A stretch of DNA of 64,000 nt from Allomuricauda sp. Lineage in GTDB: Bacteria; Bacteroidota; Bacteroidia; Flavobacteriales; Flavobacteriaceae. Position numbers and translations under genes: made by a program. Location of the stretch: the NCBI RefSeq assembly GCF_002699205.1, contig NZ_PABT01000049.1, forward strand, positions 183,266 through 247,265, given 5' to 3'. The notes beneath the pieces were generated by a model, which saw only the letters and a list, made by a program, of their open reading frames with translations, made no database searches and had not been told where the DNA came from. Below, in pieces: positions 1 through 11,286 of the stretch; position 1 is the first letter of the stretch, and every line of letters begins with the position of its first letter.

Positions 1-450
1 CATTTGTCCCTTGCCTTTTGCCCTTCCCATACGGCCAAAGGCATATAATGAAAACCAAACGACCACCAAGAAGAACATGCCCAGCAGCCATAAGGTAATA
101 TCTTTTCCCAAAGCGTAATTGGAATAAGCAAAAATGCCCATTATGATGAACAACGTGCCCACTCCAAAATGCAGGAACATAAAAAATGTCCATAGGGTAG
201 GGTTGGGACCAAATACACCTCTAATATTGCAAATCCCTTCCTCAAAACAAGAAAGTTCTAAATGAAGTTGTGGCGTCCAAAAGTTGGTGTCCTCCTTTTT
301 AAACTTGACAAAAATATGGTCATCCAATCGTTTGATCATAAAAGAATCGCCCGAAACATTATCAAAAGCGGCTTTCAATTGCTCCAAATTTGTTCTCAGG
401 GAGACACGAAAACGGGGCCGTAAAACAATTTCATTTGTTAAGTCGCTCAT
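1..450 (-). CDS. Hypothetical membrane protein, 3' part truncated by window edge
   Basis: Open reverse-strand frame from ATG at 450 (MSDLTNEIVLRPRFRVSLRTNLEQLKAAFDNVSGDSFMIKRLDDHIFVKF...) with hydrophobic segments, running off position 1; absent from the ORF track because incomplete. Confidence 0.75.
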   Translation of the reverse strand, partial: MSDLTNEIVLRPRFRVSLRTNLEQLKAAFDNVSGDSFMIKRLDDHIFVKFKKEDTNFWTPQLHLELSCFEEGICNIRGVFGPNPTLWTFFMFLHFGVGTLFIIMGIFAYSNYALGKDITLWLLGMFFLVVVWFSLYAFGRMGRAKGKGQM

Positions 451-526
451 AATCATTTGAAAATGATTGAAAAAGGTATCATTTTTTCTTCATAATAAAT
501 GGTATTTTTGCCAAAAATTAAACCTA

Positions 527-1828
527 ATGGGAGCTATTGTAGCCATTGTGGGAAGGCCCAATGTTGGGAAGTCCACCTTTTTCAACCGACTCATTCAGCG
601 CCGAGAGGCCATAGTGGATGCCGTTAGTGGCGTTACACGTGACCGTCATTATGGTAAAAGTGATTGGAACGGCAAGGAATTTTCTTTGATTGATACTGGG
701 GGTTACGTAGTGGGTAGCGACGATATTTTTGAGAAAGAAATCGACAAACAAGTTGAATTGGCCATTGATGAAGCCGATGCCATCATTTTTATGGTGGATG
801 TAGAAGCAGGCGTTACCGGAATGGATGAAGATGTCGCCAAGCTTTTGCGCAAGGTGGACAAACCCATTTTTTTGGCCGTGAACAAGGTAGACAACTCCAA
901 ACGTATGGCGGATGCCGTGGAATTCTATTCCTTGGGATTGGGCGAATATTATCCGTTGTCAAGTATAAATGGCAGTGGTACCGGTGAATTGCTGGATGCC
1001 CTTGTGAAAGTATTGCCCGATGAGGAAGAAGAGGAAAGTGAACTGCCCCGTTTTGCCGTGGTTGGACGACCCAATGCCGGAAAATCCTCATTTATCAATG
1101 CGCTGATAGGAGAGGAAAGGTATATTGTGACCGATATTGCCGGAACTACACGAGATAGCATCGATACCAAATATAACCGTTTCGGGTTTGAATTTAATTT
1201 GGTGGATACGGCGGGTATCCGTAGAAAGGCCAAAGTAAAGGAAGACTTGGAGTTTTACTCCGTGATGCGTTCCGTAAGGGCAATCGAACACTGTGATGTA
1301 TGTATTTTGATGCTGGATGCGACCAGGGGTTTTGACGGACAGGTACAGAACATATTTTGGCTGGCACAGCGTAACAATAAGGGGATTGTGATCCTGGTGA
1401 ACAAATGGGACTTGGTGGAAAAGGAAACCAATTCGGTAAAAGAATACACTGCCAAAATAAAAGAGGTGATTTCCCCTTTTGATGATGTACCGATTCTCTT
1501 TGTATCCGTTTTGAACAAACAACGGATTTACAAAGCGATAGAAACTGCTGTGGATGTATATAAAAACCGTTCAAAACGCATTCCGACACGTAAACTGAAC
1601 GATGTGATGTTGCCCATCATTGAAAAAACACCACCTCCTTCGATCAAAGGGAAATACGTAAAAATCAAATTTTGCACCCAATTGCCCACACCGTATCCGC
1701 AATTTGCATTTTTCTGCAACTTACCACAGTATGTGAAAGATCCGTATAAACGGTTTTTGGAAAATAAAATCAGGCAGAATTTTGATTTTACCGGGGTTCC
1801 GATGACCATTTTTATGCGGAAGAAGTAA
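527..1828 (+). CDS. der: Ribosome biogenesis GTPase Der (EngA)
   Basis: Two G domains (GRPNVGKS and GRPNAGKS, two DTxG motifs, NKVD and NKWD). Track ORF begins at 467, but [16 protein letters not shown] at 527 is the probable start. Confidence 0.96.
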   Translation: MGAIVAIVGRPNVGKSTFFNRLIQRREAIVDAVSGVTRDRHYGKSDWNGKEFSLIDTGGYVVGSDDIFEKEIDKQVELAIDEADAIIFMVDVEAGVTGMDEDVAKLLRKVDKPIFLAVNKVDNSKRMADAVEFYSLGLGEYYPLSSINGSGTGELLDALVKVLPDEEEEESELPRFAVVGRPNAGKSSFINALIGEERYIVTDIAGTTRDSIDTKYNRFGFEFNLVDTAGIRRKAKVKEDLEFYSVMRSVRAIEHCDVCILMLDATRGFDGQVQNIFWLAQRNNKGIVILVNKWDLVEKETNSVKEYTAKIKEVISPFDDVPILFVSVLNKQRIYKAIETAVDVYKNRSKRIPTRKLNDVMLPIIEKTPPPSIKGKYVKIKFCTQLPTPYPQFAFFCNLPQYVKDPYKRFLENKIRQNFDFTGVPMTIFMRKK

Positions 1829-4201
1829 CTATTCACCCGAAGCTGAACGTACATCCACCAGTTGTTGAATCCGATTTCCAAAATTGTCCACAGCGGTAAG
1901 GATGTACTCCCCCGGTTCAATAGCTAGGATAAGCTCGTGGAAGTTTTCGGTCTTGCCCACAAAAGTTTCATCCAAATACCAATAAATAATGGCATTGGAT
2001 TGCTGATGGGCCAATTTTAGAACAATTTCAGAGGTTTTGTTGCCCAAATCCTTTGGTAGCAAAACTGCTTCGTTTTTTTTGGGGTAGATAAATTCCATTA
2101 AATTGTTTTCCAAAGCAGAGCAACCTTCCAAATAGGGGGGAAGGGGTTTGTAATTTGGATTGGAAGAAGTGTAATAGTATTCCAAAACAGGAGGAAGAAC
2201 CATCCAATTTTTGGTCACCATATCTTCCAAGGGATAACACTCCGAGTTGACCCTATATTGTTCCGATTTATCCAAAAATACCTGCTGATGATACGGACAG
2301 GGGGCACTTCGAGTACCGTGGGTGGGAACCAGGTCCTTTTTTGTGTCATCACAATATAAGGAAGCTCTATAACCGCTTTCTGAACAAACCTCTATTTCAA
2401 CTAAGTCATCAAATGGTTCCTGGAACCAACCACTATCGGGAAGTATATCCAAAACATCAAAAAGTAAAGGGGCCGCAGCGGTGATTCCTGTTAGTCCGGG
2501 CCTGCCCTCTCCATCGGCATTGCCCGCCCAAACGCCGATGGCATATTTGGGAGTTACACCAACTGCCCAAGCATCCTTAAAACCAAAACTGGTTCCTGTT
2601 TTCCAAGCAATGGGATGGGAGGAATCAAAAAACTGCCAGTTTTCATCACCTTCGGGCCGGTTTACCTCGTACATGGACCTGAAGGTACTATAGATTGCTC
2701 CTGCACCAAAAACTGTCGGGTCAAACTGTTGCTTACCAAAATCTTTGGATTCATTTTGTAAATAGGTAGCTTTTGTAAACTCAAGGTTTCTGTAAGTGCT
2801 GGAATGCGTTGTAAAATAATTCAAACTGGAGGCCATGGAAGCATAAGTCGAGGTCACTTCCCAAAGGGAACTTTCCGCACCTCCAAGAATCAAGGACAAT
2901 CCATAATAAGATGCCGGTCTGTCCAAAGATTCCATGTTCATCTTATGTAGTTTGTTATAGAATTTTTGAAGCCCGTATTCCCGTAGTAACCTAACTGCCG
3001 GCACATTCAGTGAACGGGAGAGTGCTTTGCTGGCAGGAACCGCCCCAACATGTTTCAAATCAAAATTCTGTGGATGGTATCCGTTGATCACTGTAGGTAC
3101 GTCCTCCACCAAACTATTTGGGAGTAGTTGGCCTTCATCCAATAAGGAAGCAAATAGAAAAGGTTTTAATGTGCTTCCGGTACTTCTTTTTTTGGTGATG
3201 ATGTCCACATAATTGGCATGTTTTTCCCCAGATGGTGAGTTTCCCACATACCCGAGTACTTTACGGGTCTCCACATCAAGGACCAAAATGGCCAGATTAT
3301 GGATCTCGTTGCTTTGCAATTGCCGATAATGTCTTTCGGCCAAAGTATTCAGCTGCTGCTGTAGCGACCTGTCCAAAGAAGTGGTGATGCGTTGGCCGGG
3401 ATGTTCATTTCGGATACGCTCGGTAAGATGAGGTGCTATATCCGGCAAAGGCATTGGTTTTTGTGGAAGTGGTTCAGAAATGGCCAGCTCGTAAGTGGTT
3501 TGGTCAATGATTTCTTTCTCCCATAGTTTTTTCAATAATCGATTTCGTTTGTCCAAAAAAGCCTGTTCGTTTCTTCCCGGGAAAATTAGGGCAGGTGCAT
3601 TTGGCAAAACGGCCAAGGCGGCAGATTGCCCCCAGCTCAATTCATGGGCAGGGATCCCAAAATAACGCCACGCTGCCGTTTCCAATCCCACTACATTGCC
3701 ACCATAGGGGGTGTGGGAGGCATAGAGTTTCAAAATTTCTTCCTTGGAGTACCGCAACTCCAACCGAGTGGCCATAAATACCTCGATGATTTTTTCCCAG
3801 TAGGTCCTGCTTCGATTTTTTCTGCTCAAACGGATGACTTGTTGGGTAATGGTACTGCCACCCCTACGGGTCTCTTTGGTGAGATTGTGTCCTATGGCCT
3901 TGATAATGGAAATGGGGTTAAACCCGGGATGCTTGTAAAAATACTCATCCTCAAAAAGTAAAATACTTTGCTTAAAGCGCTCTGGAACTGAGTCTATTTG
4001 TGGAAACCGCCATTGACCATCCTCCGCGATGCGTGCTCCGATAAGGAAACCATCGGAACTGTCCACAACGGTTGAGGTCGGGTCTTTGAAAAGGGCTTTG
4101 GGCAGACAAAACAACCATAAAACCAAAATGATGCCCAGAACACTGAGCTTGATTTTATGGTCGACTAGGATTCTTTTTACTGGCGCTAAAAATTCACTCA
4201 T
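1829..4201 (-). CDS. pbpC: Penicillin-binding protein 1C (transglycosylase/transpeptidase)
   Basis: Glycosyltransferase motifs (EDEYFYKHPGFNP, RRGGSTITQQVIR), transpeptidase STLKPF and KTGTS, C-terminal PBP1C-type domain. Confidence 0.93.
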   Translation of the reverse strand: MSEFLAPVKRILVDHKIKLSVLGIILVLWLFCLPKALFKDPTSTVVDSSDGFLIGARIAEDGQWRFPQIDSVPERFKQSILLFEDEYFYKHPGFNPISIIKAIGHNLTKETRRGGSTITQQVIRLSRKNRSRTYWEKIIEVFMATRLELRYSKEEILKLYASHTPYGGNVVGLETAAWRYFGIPAHELSWGQSAALAVLPNAPALIFPGRNEQAFLDKRNRLLKKLWEKEIIDQTTYELAISEPLPQKPMPLPDIAPHLTERIRNEHPGQRITTSLDRSLQQQLNTLAERHYRQLQSNEIHNLAILVLDVETRKVLGYVGNSPSGEKHANYVDIITKKRSTGSTLKPFLFASLLDEGQLLPNSLVEDVPTVINGYHPQNFDLKHVGAVPASKALSRSLNVPAVRLLREYGLQKFYNKLHKMNMESLDRPASYYGLSLILGGAESSLWEVTSTYASMASSLNYFTTHSSTYRNLEFTKATYLQNESKDFGKQQFDPTVFGAGAIYSTFRSMYEVNRPEGDENWQFFDSSHPIAWKTGTSFGFKDAWAVGVTPKYAIGVWAGNADGEGRPGLTGITAAAPLLFDVLDILPDSGWFQEPFDDLVEIEVCSESGYRASLYCDDTKKDLVPTHGTRSAPCPYHQQVFLDKSEQYRVNSECYPLEDMVTKNWMVLPPVLEYYYTSSNPNYKPLPPYLEGCSALENNLMEFIYPKKNEAVLLPKDLGNKTSEIVLKLAHQQSNAIIYWYLDETFVGKTENFHELILAIEPGEYILTAVDNFGNRIQQLVDVRSASGE

Positions 4202-4207
4202 GCAAGG

Positions 4208-7200
4208 TTACTGAACTATTTTTACCCATTTTCCTTTGTTTCGGGCTTGATAGTTGTTATCGTACATCGCTTCTGCTTGGGCACCTGGTAAATAATATTC
4301 ACCCAAGAAAGAGGCATTCAATTTGATGATAAAGGTTTTGGATTTTTTGGCATCCAAGTCAAAATATAAATTGGTTCTATCATCTCTGGTATCCACATAA
4401 TCCGCTGCGGAAGTGTTTGCATTGCCTCCCTCTGCAAATGAGGTATCCACAATCTCCCAACCACTGGGCACAATATGGGTGAGTGCAATGTTGTCGATAT
4501 AATCATCCGAACTGTTGAAAATACTGACCTGTGCTTGGAATTCGGTTCCTTGCCTAAGTTCATCCACGTTGATGGAATTACCAAGGGGATCAACATAGTT
4601 TACGGTTAACCTTAGGTTCTGTTGTTGCGCCAATTCTTCACCCACGGGCAATTTGCCCGATTGGGTCAGTGTGGCATAAATAGTATTTCCCTCATTGTTT
4701 TTTACCTCAATTTCTTCTTTAAAAGATGTAATGGCAAGTTCTCTTTGTGCAATGGCCCTATCTGTTTTCACAGTAACTTTTTTTCCGTTGTTGGTAAACG
4801 TGAGGTCGATGGATTTACCTCCATTTTTCAAAACCATTTTGGACATGGCCAAGAGGGCAAATGCCGTTTCTTGGGTACTGTACCATCGTTGGGACGATAA
4901 ATTTTTGGCCAAGGAAACGGCCAATTCCCTTTGTTGGGAATCACCTAAGATTACCATGGTCTCCAACGCCATTGCCCGGTTTCTGAATACGGAACCATAG
5001 GTTCTGTAATTATAATTGTTGGGGGTAAAGTTGATGTTCGCTTTTTGTGCAATGGCTTGTGCCACTTCTTTTTTGCCGACCAAGGCATAAGCGGCTGCCA
5101 ATCTCCATTTAGCCTCGTTGCTAAGATTTGCGGTTTCCCGTAAACGGTTCATGGCTGCCAGTTCGGGCTGTTGTGCCAAGGCCAAGGTGTACAGTCTGTA
5201 CGCTTGAGAAACATCATCGTTGTAATAGGTACTTTGGTTGCTCCATTGTCTTGCTGCATTTTTTTGGTATCTGAGCCAATTGCTCAAGAAGGTCAAGGGT
5301 AATTGGTATCCTTCTTGTTTTGCTTCCAACATAAAATGTCCGGCGTAAGAAGTGCCCCAATCATCGGCACTGCCATAACCGGGCCAGTAGCTTAACCCTC
5401 CATTGGAAAGTTGAAAATCACTAAGCCTATCAATAGCAGCTTTGATATTTTTCTCAATATCTTTCTTTTTGTCAAAAGTGATGTCCAACACATCGTCCAA
5501 GAACAATTGTGGGAATGCCGCCGAAGTTGTTTGCTCTATACATCCATGTGGGTACCGCAGCAAATAATCCATCCGTTTGGAGAAATCCATGGGAGGGAGC
5601 GTGGAGAATTCGATAAACGCTTCGTTGGTGCCCGATGTCCCAAAAGTCTCCATTGAAATGGTCTGTGTGCCATTGCCTTCCAAGGTATATAATTCACTTT
5701 TTGTGGTAACTGGGTTTGGGTTTTCCACATCAATTTCTGTTTCGTTACTGGCACTTTCCCCAGCTCCCGAAGCAGTTACTTTTATCGTCTGGAACGATGT
5801 TGCCGGGTTGACTTTAAAGTCAAAATTCACGATTTGCTCGCCAACGGTATTAAAGGTGATGTTTTTTGTTGTTCCGTTCAGAGGTTCCAATGCTTTGCCG
5901 GAATCAATGGATACCTTCACGTTTTTTACTTTGGGTTCCATGGCAAAAACTGTCACAGGGATGGTTACCTTTTCACCAGGTGATAATTTTCTTGGAATAG
6001 AGGTCAAAACCATCAATGGTTTGCGAACTGGAGTTGTTTTTTCTGCATTACCGTAGGCACTATTTTGGTTTCCTGCCACTACCATGGTTCGCACGGAGCC
6101 TACATAATTGGGCATATTGATAGTGTGGGAAGCCTTTTCTCCTGCCTTCAAGGTGAATGGTCCTAGATAGGTGACGACAGGTTTAAAACGTTGTGCTTTT
6201 CGGTTTTTTGCCCCTGAACCAATGCCACCACCACCAATGGCGTAGATATTATCCACACTTACAGAGTAAGCCCCCATCACATCATCAAAAATATCAAAGG
6301 TTTTTACCCCCAAGGCTTGCCTTGAATAGAATGAGCTATGGATATCTGGTGTTGTGAAGCGGGTAAGGTCCAACAGTCCTTCGTCCACCACGGCCAAGGA
6401 ATAGGTCATCGGTTTTTTACTGGCTTCGGAAACGGTAACCTTAAAGGCTTTTTCTGGCTCCAAAACATCCGGCATATTGATTACCGGTTCCAAGAATGTA
6501 GCGGGATTCTCCACTAAAAGGGGAACTACACCGTACAATCGTATGGGTAGGTCATTTTTAGCTTGACTATGGGGCTGTAATAATGAAATATTGACATAGG
6601 CGTTTGGTGCCATTTCAGCCGTAATCGGGATGGTTGCCTTGGTTTCCTTCGATGAGGTTTCAATCCATTGTTGGGATAATACTTCGGTACCATTTTCGAT
6701 GCTGACCAAGGCACGCCCACCTTTGTCCGAAGGGAAAGTAACGGTCGCTTTTTCTCCTAAAGTGTATTTTTCCTTATCGGTGGAGAAAATCAGGATTTTG
6801 GAACTTTCTGCGTCTGCGGAAGCAGGTCTTCTCCACCAATTTTGATAAAAATAAGCGGTACGGCCAGTCGCGTGCCCAGACACTTCATCAATAACGCGAA
6901 TCAGGTAACGGCCACCTTCCTCATCGGGAATATTGATGTTGAAATTGGCTTTTCCATTACTTTCCGTGGTGATGTTCATTTCCTTGAAAGGACGGTGAAC
7001 GGTTGCGTTTTCGTATCTAGATAGATTATCGTAACCGCGGTTCCACCACCAGCGCCATTCAATTTTGAATACGTGTACTTTTAACTTTCGGTTGCCCGAT
7101 GGGTTACCTTGGGCATCGACCGTGACCACATCAAATGTGTTGTTCTCGTCAGTTAAAAAAGAGCCATATTGCCTTGGTTTGGGAGAACGTAGTCCAACAA

Positions 7201-9769
7201 AATTTGAAAATGGCGCTAAATTTTTGGAAAACACATCAATGGAAAAATCACCCCCGCCTTCAAAAACTTTGGTGGTGAAAGTGGCTCTCAACATTCCAGG
7301 TGCATTGCCATTGATTTCTATTTTTTTATTGATGTCCAATTCACCGTTGGCATCCAATTGGGATGAGATCCATTGCAGTTCGGTCTCATTGAATGTTCGG
7401 GCAGGGTCTTGGAACACATAATCTTTGTATTTTGGAAATGCCACGGAGGACTGGCTCAATGTGGCATTGATATCGATTTTGAGGTTGCGGGCGGGAGCGC
7501 CGTGCAACCATTTTACCTCAGCTTTGCCTTTATTAAAAGAATTGGCTTCCAATACTTCATTTTCAAAAGCAAAATTCACTTTTAATCGATTTGGTTTCAC
7601 TGTGGCCACTTTTAAGCTTTTAGTGAACTGTGCGCCTCCAACAATCACTTTGGCCGACCAATTTCCTGTAGGGGCGGTTGCCTCTGTTGGGATGGGGAAA
7701 TAGTAGAAATTATTTTCCTTTTTGGCATAGTGACCATCGGAAATAGGAATACTCCCTTCTTTGAGTACATTACGCTGTACCAGTTTGCCGCGGGCGTCAT
7801 TCACCTCCAGAACAACAGGGTGCCCTTCGGGCAAAGGGTTGGCATTATCATCCAAAACAAAGGTCAAATGAATCACATCACCGGGTCGGTGAACCCCTCT
7901 TTCTGTATATAAATAGCCTTGCAAACCTTTCTGGAGCTGTTCCCCGGAAACATCAAACTTGCTAAGGGACAATGCGTTTCCATCTGAAAGTTTGGCGTAG
8001 GCAAAATTGTTGTTCTTTTCCGCCACGGCAAAAGCAATCCTTTTATCACTGTCAAAAATGGATAGTCCTGAGGCATCCGTAGTGGTTTCTCCGATAAGTT
8101 GTTGCTGGAAGTTGTAAAGCTTTATTTTGGCTCCGGCTTCGGGCTGGGTGGTGAGCAGATTGGTTACCGCAAAGTGGTACGAGCTGTTATTGCCTTTTTT
8201 TACGATAAGCCCTAAGTTGCTCCCCAGTAAGTTGGTGGCTGCGATCCTGTCATTATTATAGTAAGCGGAATGGCATGGATTGTCCCGTTCTTCCCAATTG
8301 TAGTCGTAGTTTCGATAATTGTATATTTCGTTATCCCAGTACAGTTCCTCTTTAGATGCTTCATCCGAAGTTTGTTCCAGTGCATACTCGGTAGTCGATT
8401 CCCCAGTTTCTGAACTTTCGCCACAATCATAAGTGGTGTGTTCTTTCTTAAAACTGAATTCCACTCGATATAATGAGCCTGGTTGAATTTGGATGAGTTT
8501 GGACAGATCCAGCCCGTGTGCTTGCCAATAACTTGTGTTTTCGTTGCCTTCATCCGTCAATGGGATTACTTTGTATGCCACCCTGCGTCCCACTGGTCTA
8601 AAATCTGGGTTGTAATTTTCCGTAAGATTATAGTTTTGCAGGTATTGTAGCATGTTGTTTTCATATACCTGTATTACCCTTACTTCAACGGCGGCAAGGT
8701 TGACCGTTTCAAAATAAATGGGCGTGGAGGTCGCATTGGGCAATATGGTTCCTTTGGAAATCAAGCGAACCGCTGGTTTTAACTGTTCAAAAGAGACCAA
8801 TTCGGAAAAGTTCTCCTTTAAGGTGAAGCCATATTCGCTTTTAATACCTTGAAATGCATTCACACGGACTTCTCCCAAAATTCGGTTGGACGGATAAACG
8901 CTCAAAACGTTTCCATTGATTTCATATCTAAGACTTTCCGCATTCTCGATGGTCACCAAACCGTTGAGGTTTTGGTCTTGCTTTAAGGGTTCCGAGAAAT
9001 TAAGGGTCAGTACGGCATTTGGTGAGGAAGTTGTCTTGGCATCAATTATCACGAATTTGTTTTTCCCGGGGATTGGATAGGTTTCCGAGCCTTCGTTGTC
9101 GATATCCAATGCCTTTCCGGTCCAATTGATGGTAAGCTCGCTATCTTCGGTCTTTCTGGGGATACTATCAATCTTAAAACTGAAGTACCGTGCATTATCA
9201 GTAGTATTGTCCCATTTTACGGGAATGTTTTTATCTCCTTGTTTTACCGAAAGTACCTTGTTTATTTTTGAGGCATCCAAAACGTCAGAAGCATCCAAAG
9301 TGCCCGTAACATATTGCCAATCTTTGCTGTACGATTGTAAATCACCGAGATTGATCCTGAAATTTGGTGCAATGGTCTTAAAACTGAAGGTATAGGTTTT
9401 AAACTCGTTATCAATATCTTGGAAGAGTTTATTGAGTTTCAGATTGATAGTGTATTCCGTGTTTGGCTTTAAATACTCTGAGGGTTGGAACAATAGCTCC
9501 CTACCATTTTCAATCATTAACTTTCCATCCACCTTTGGTGAAATCTCCAAGTACTCTTTGGGTAACTCTTGGGCCAATTCGTATTGCTCAAGCTGTTGGG
9601 CTAGGGCAATAGTGATGGGAGTGGAAATACTTTGTGTTCCGTTTGTATGATAACTGATATAGTCCTTGAACTTAAAAAGATTGTCGGTTTCTGAAGAACT
9701 GTCCTTTTTTTTGCAAGAAAATATAAGAATAAGAAAGGACAGAATAAGTGTTTTGTATGACCGGAACAT
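4208..9769 (-). CDS. Alpha-2-macroglobulin family lipoprotein (MG/bait region plus thioester domain)
   Basis: ~1850 aa, lipobox LIFSCKKK, thioester motif GCIEQ (YPHGCIEQTTSAAFPQ), adjacent to pbpC as in the known pbpC/yfhM pairing. Start placed at MFRSYKT rather than track start 9805. Confidence 0.93.
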   Translation of the reverse strand: MFRSYKTLILSFLILIFSCKKKDSSSETDNLFKFKDYISYHTNGTQSISTPITIALAQQLEQYELAQELPKEYLEISPKVDGKLMIENGRELLFQPSEYLKPNTEYTINLKLNKLFQDIDNEFKTYTFSFKTIAPNFRINLGDLQSYSKDWQYVTGTLDASDVLDASKINKVLSVKQGDKNIPVKWDNTTDNARYFSFKIDSIPRKTEDSELTINWTGKALDIDNEGSETYPIPGKNKFVIIDAKTTSSPNAVLTLNFSEPLKQDQNLNGLVTIENAESLRYEINGNVLSVYPSNRILGEVRVNAFQGIKSEYGFTLKENFSELVSFEQLKPAVRLISKGTILPNATSTPIYFETVNLAAVEVRVIQVYENNMLQYLQNYNLTENYNPDFRPVGRRVAYKVIPLTDEGNENTSYWQAHGLDLSKLIQIQPGSLYRVEFSFKKEHTTYDCGESSETGESTTEYALEQTSDEASKEELYWDNEIYNYRNYDYNWEERDNPCHSAYYNNDRIAATNLLGSNLGLIVKKGNNSSYHFAVTNLLTTQPEAGAKIKLYNFQQQLIGETTTDASGLSIFDSDKRIAFAVAEKNNNFAYAKLSDGNALSLSKFDVSGEQLQKGLQGYLYTERGVHRPGDVIHLTFVLDDNANPLPEGHPVVLEVNDARGKLVQRNVLKEGSIPISDGHYAKKENNFYYFPIPTEATAPTGNWSAKVIVGGAQFTKSLKVATVKPNRLKVNFAFENEVLEANSFNKGKAEVKWLHGAPARNLKIDINATLSQSSVAFPKYKDYVFQDPARTFNETELQWISSQLDANGELDINKKIEINGNAPGMLRATFTTKVFEGGGDFSIDVFSKNLAPFSNFVGLRSPKPRQYGSFLTDENNTFDVVTVDAQGNPSGNRKLKVHVFKIEWRWWWNRGYDNLSRYENATVHRPFKEMNITTESNGKANFNINIPDEEGGRYLIRVIDEVSGHATGRTAYFYQNWWRRPASADAESSKILIFSTDKEKYTLGEKATVTFPSDKGGRALVSIENGTEVLSQQWIETSSKETKATIPITAEMAPNAYVNISLLQPHSQAKNDLPIRLYGVVPLLVENPATFLEPVINMPDVLEPEKAFKVTVSEASKKPMTYSLAVVDEGLLDLTRFTTPDIHSSFYSRQALGVKTFDIFDDVMGAYSVSVDNIYAIGGGGIGSGAKNRKAQRFKPVVTYLGPFTLKAGEKASHTINMPNYVGSVRTMVVAGNQNSAYGNAEKTTPVRKPLMVLTSIPRKLSPGEKVTIPVTVFAMEPKVKNVKVSIDSGKALEPLNGTTKNITFNTVGEQIVNFDFKVNPATSFQTIKVTASGAGESASNETEIDVENPNPVTTKSELYTLEGNGTQTISMETFGTSGTNEAFIEFSTLPPMDFSKRMDYLLRYPHGCIEQTTSAAFPQLFLDDVLDITFDKKKDIEKNIKAAIDRLSDFQLSNGGLSYWPGYGSADDWGTSYAGHFMLEAKQEGYQLPLTFLSNWLRYQKNAARQWSNQSTYYNDDVSQAYRLYTLALAQQPELAAMNRLRETANLSNEAKWRLAAAYALVGKKEVAQAIAQKANINFTPNNYNYRTYGSVFRNRAMALETMVILGDSQQRELAVSLAKNLSSQRWYSTQETAFALLAMSKMVLKNGGKSIDLTFTNNGKKVTVKTDRAIAQRELAITSFKEEIEVKNNEGNTIYATLTQSGKLPVGEELAQQQNLRLTVNYVDPLGNSINVDELRQGTEFQAQVSIFNSSDDYIDNIALTHIVPSGWEIVDTSFAEGGNANTSAADYVDTRDDRTNLYFDLDAKKSKTFIIKLNASFLGEYYLPGAQAEAMYDNNYQARNKGKWVKIVQ

Positions 9770-9944
9770 GAGAAAGGAAGTGTTTGATTTATTAAAAAAA
9801 AGCATACAGCAAGATAATTAAAATTGCCCATCGACGGGGTAGAAATTGACAGATAGGCAGTTTGGATTTACGAATGGGGTCTATATTGATTTGTGCCCAA
9901 TTCAACTTTCAAACAAAAAAGTATTGGGGTATATAAAACCTTGA

Positions 9945-10427
9945 TCAAGGTTGGGGAATATAAATTGTGATAAACAATGGAAGTTGACTTAGCTCAATTA
10001 AATCATGGGAAAAGTTATCTACTTCAACATTTTCTACTAAAGTGTAGGGTCCACAGCATTCTCCTCCTTCAGAAAAACTGGTATCAAAACTTATTGTAAA
10101 AGGATTTCCTCCTTCAAAATTCACCAAAAAGGATTTTGATCCAAAAGTTTCTATTGAAACAGGGACCTTTACATATGTTACAGTTGAATATTGCTCAATA
10201 CCAAAGCTTACTTCATTGTTTTGTTCATCTAAAATTTCTATGGAGGAAGCCTCAATGCTTTCATCCAACAAACTTTCGTCATTTTCAGGGTTTATCAACT
10301 CGATGTACAAATTGTTGTCGGCAGCTGCACATAGTACCAATGAACAATCCAGATTTGTTGGGTTGTCATCTGATTTACAGGAGTATATGAATGCTATCGT
10401 GATAAATAAAAGGAATGCATTTTTCAT
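9945..10427 (-). CDS. Hypothetical lipoprotein
   Basis: 160 aa ORF with signal peptide and lipobox (FIYSCKSDD). Confidence 0.7.
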   Translation of the reverse strand: MKNAFLLFITIAFIYSCKSDDNPTNLDCSLVLCAAADNNLYIELINPENDESLLDESIEASSIEILDEQNNEVSFGIEQYSTVTYVKVPVSIETFGSKSFLVNFEGGNPFTISFDTSFSEGGECCGPYTLVENVEVDNFSHDLIELSQLPLFITIYIPQP

Positions 10428-10494
10428 TGGCTTGGCTTTTACACTAAGATGAGGAAAATGATGAGAAGTTGCTCATAAAAGCCATGAAACATAG

Positions 10495-11286
10495 CTACCA
10501 GCCCCCAGAGGCACCGCCTCCACCAAAGCCGCCCCCTCCGAAGCCACCACTAAAACCGCCGCCGCCGCCAAAGCCTCCTCCACTGCCAAAGCCACCTGAA
10601 GAACCTGAGCTACGGCCCATGTTGCTCAATATGATCATGTCCCAAATATCGAGTCCGCTGCCTCTTCGACCACCGCTGCCCCCGCCACCTTTGTTCTTAC
10701 GGCTCCAAAGAATAATCATGATGACAATAAAGAAGATGATTGGGAAAAGCGCACCAATAGGAGTTTTTTTGCCGTTGCCAAATGTTCTATCCTCAGTAAA
10801 TTCTCCGGTGAGTACTTTAAAAATGGCATCGGAACCTTTGTCCAGTCCACTGTAGTAATCTTCTTTTTTAAATTCTGGGATGATCACGGATTCTATAATG
10901 CGTTTGGACATCAGGTCGGTCAGACTTCCTTCTACACCATACCCTGTGTTTATTGCGATCCTACGGTCGTCCTTGGCAAGAAGTATAAGTACGCCATTGT
11001 CCTTGTCGGCTTGTCCGATACCCCATTTTTGCCCCCATTGTGCACCTAAATAATTGATGTTCTCACCTTCGGTGGAACTGATAATGGCAACAACAATTTG
11101 AGTGGATGTACTATCGGAATATTTCACAAGCTTTTGCTCCAAGGCATTGCTTTGTGAAGGGGATAGCAAGTTTATATAATCGTAAACACTGGTTTGCTTT
11201 TGGGGTTTATCGGGTATGGTAAATTGTCCCCAAGCAAGTGGGGCCCATAACAAAAACAGTAATAGACTACCCTTTGGATATCGCAT
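10495..11286 (-). CDS. TPM-domain (YgcG-like) protein with Gly-rich C-terminal tail
   Basis: Signal peptide, TPM-type core (YINLLSPSQSNALEQKLVKYSDSTSTQIVVAII...), one TM segment, GGGFGGGGGFSGG tail. Confidence 0.9.
   Translation of the reverse strand: MRYPKGSLLLFLLWAPLAWGQFTIPDKPQKQTSVYDYINLLSPSQSNALEQKLVKYSDSTSTQIVVAIISSTEGENINYLGAQWGQKWGIGQADKDNGVLILLAKDDRRIAINTGYGVEGSLTDLMSKRIIESVIIPEFKKEDYYSGLDKGSDAIFKVLTGEFTEDRTFGNGKKTPIGALFPIIFFIVIMIILWSRKNKGGGGSGGRRGSGLDIWDMIILSNMGRSSGSSGGFGSGGGFGGGGGFSGGFGGGGFGGGGASGGW

Noticed and set aside
10469-10855. Proline-rich 128-aa plus-strand ORF (PPEAPPPPKPPPPKPPLKPP...)
   Set aside because: Exact antisense of the Gly-rich tail of the TPM-domain gene; low-complexity artefact.
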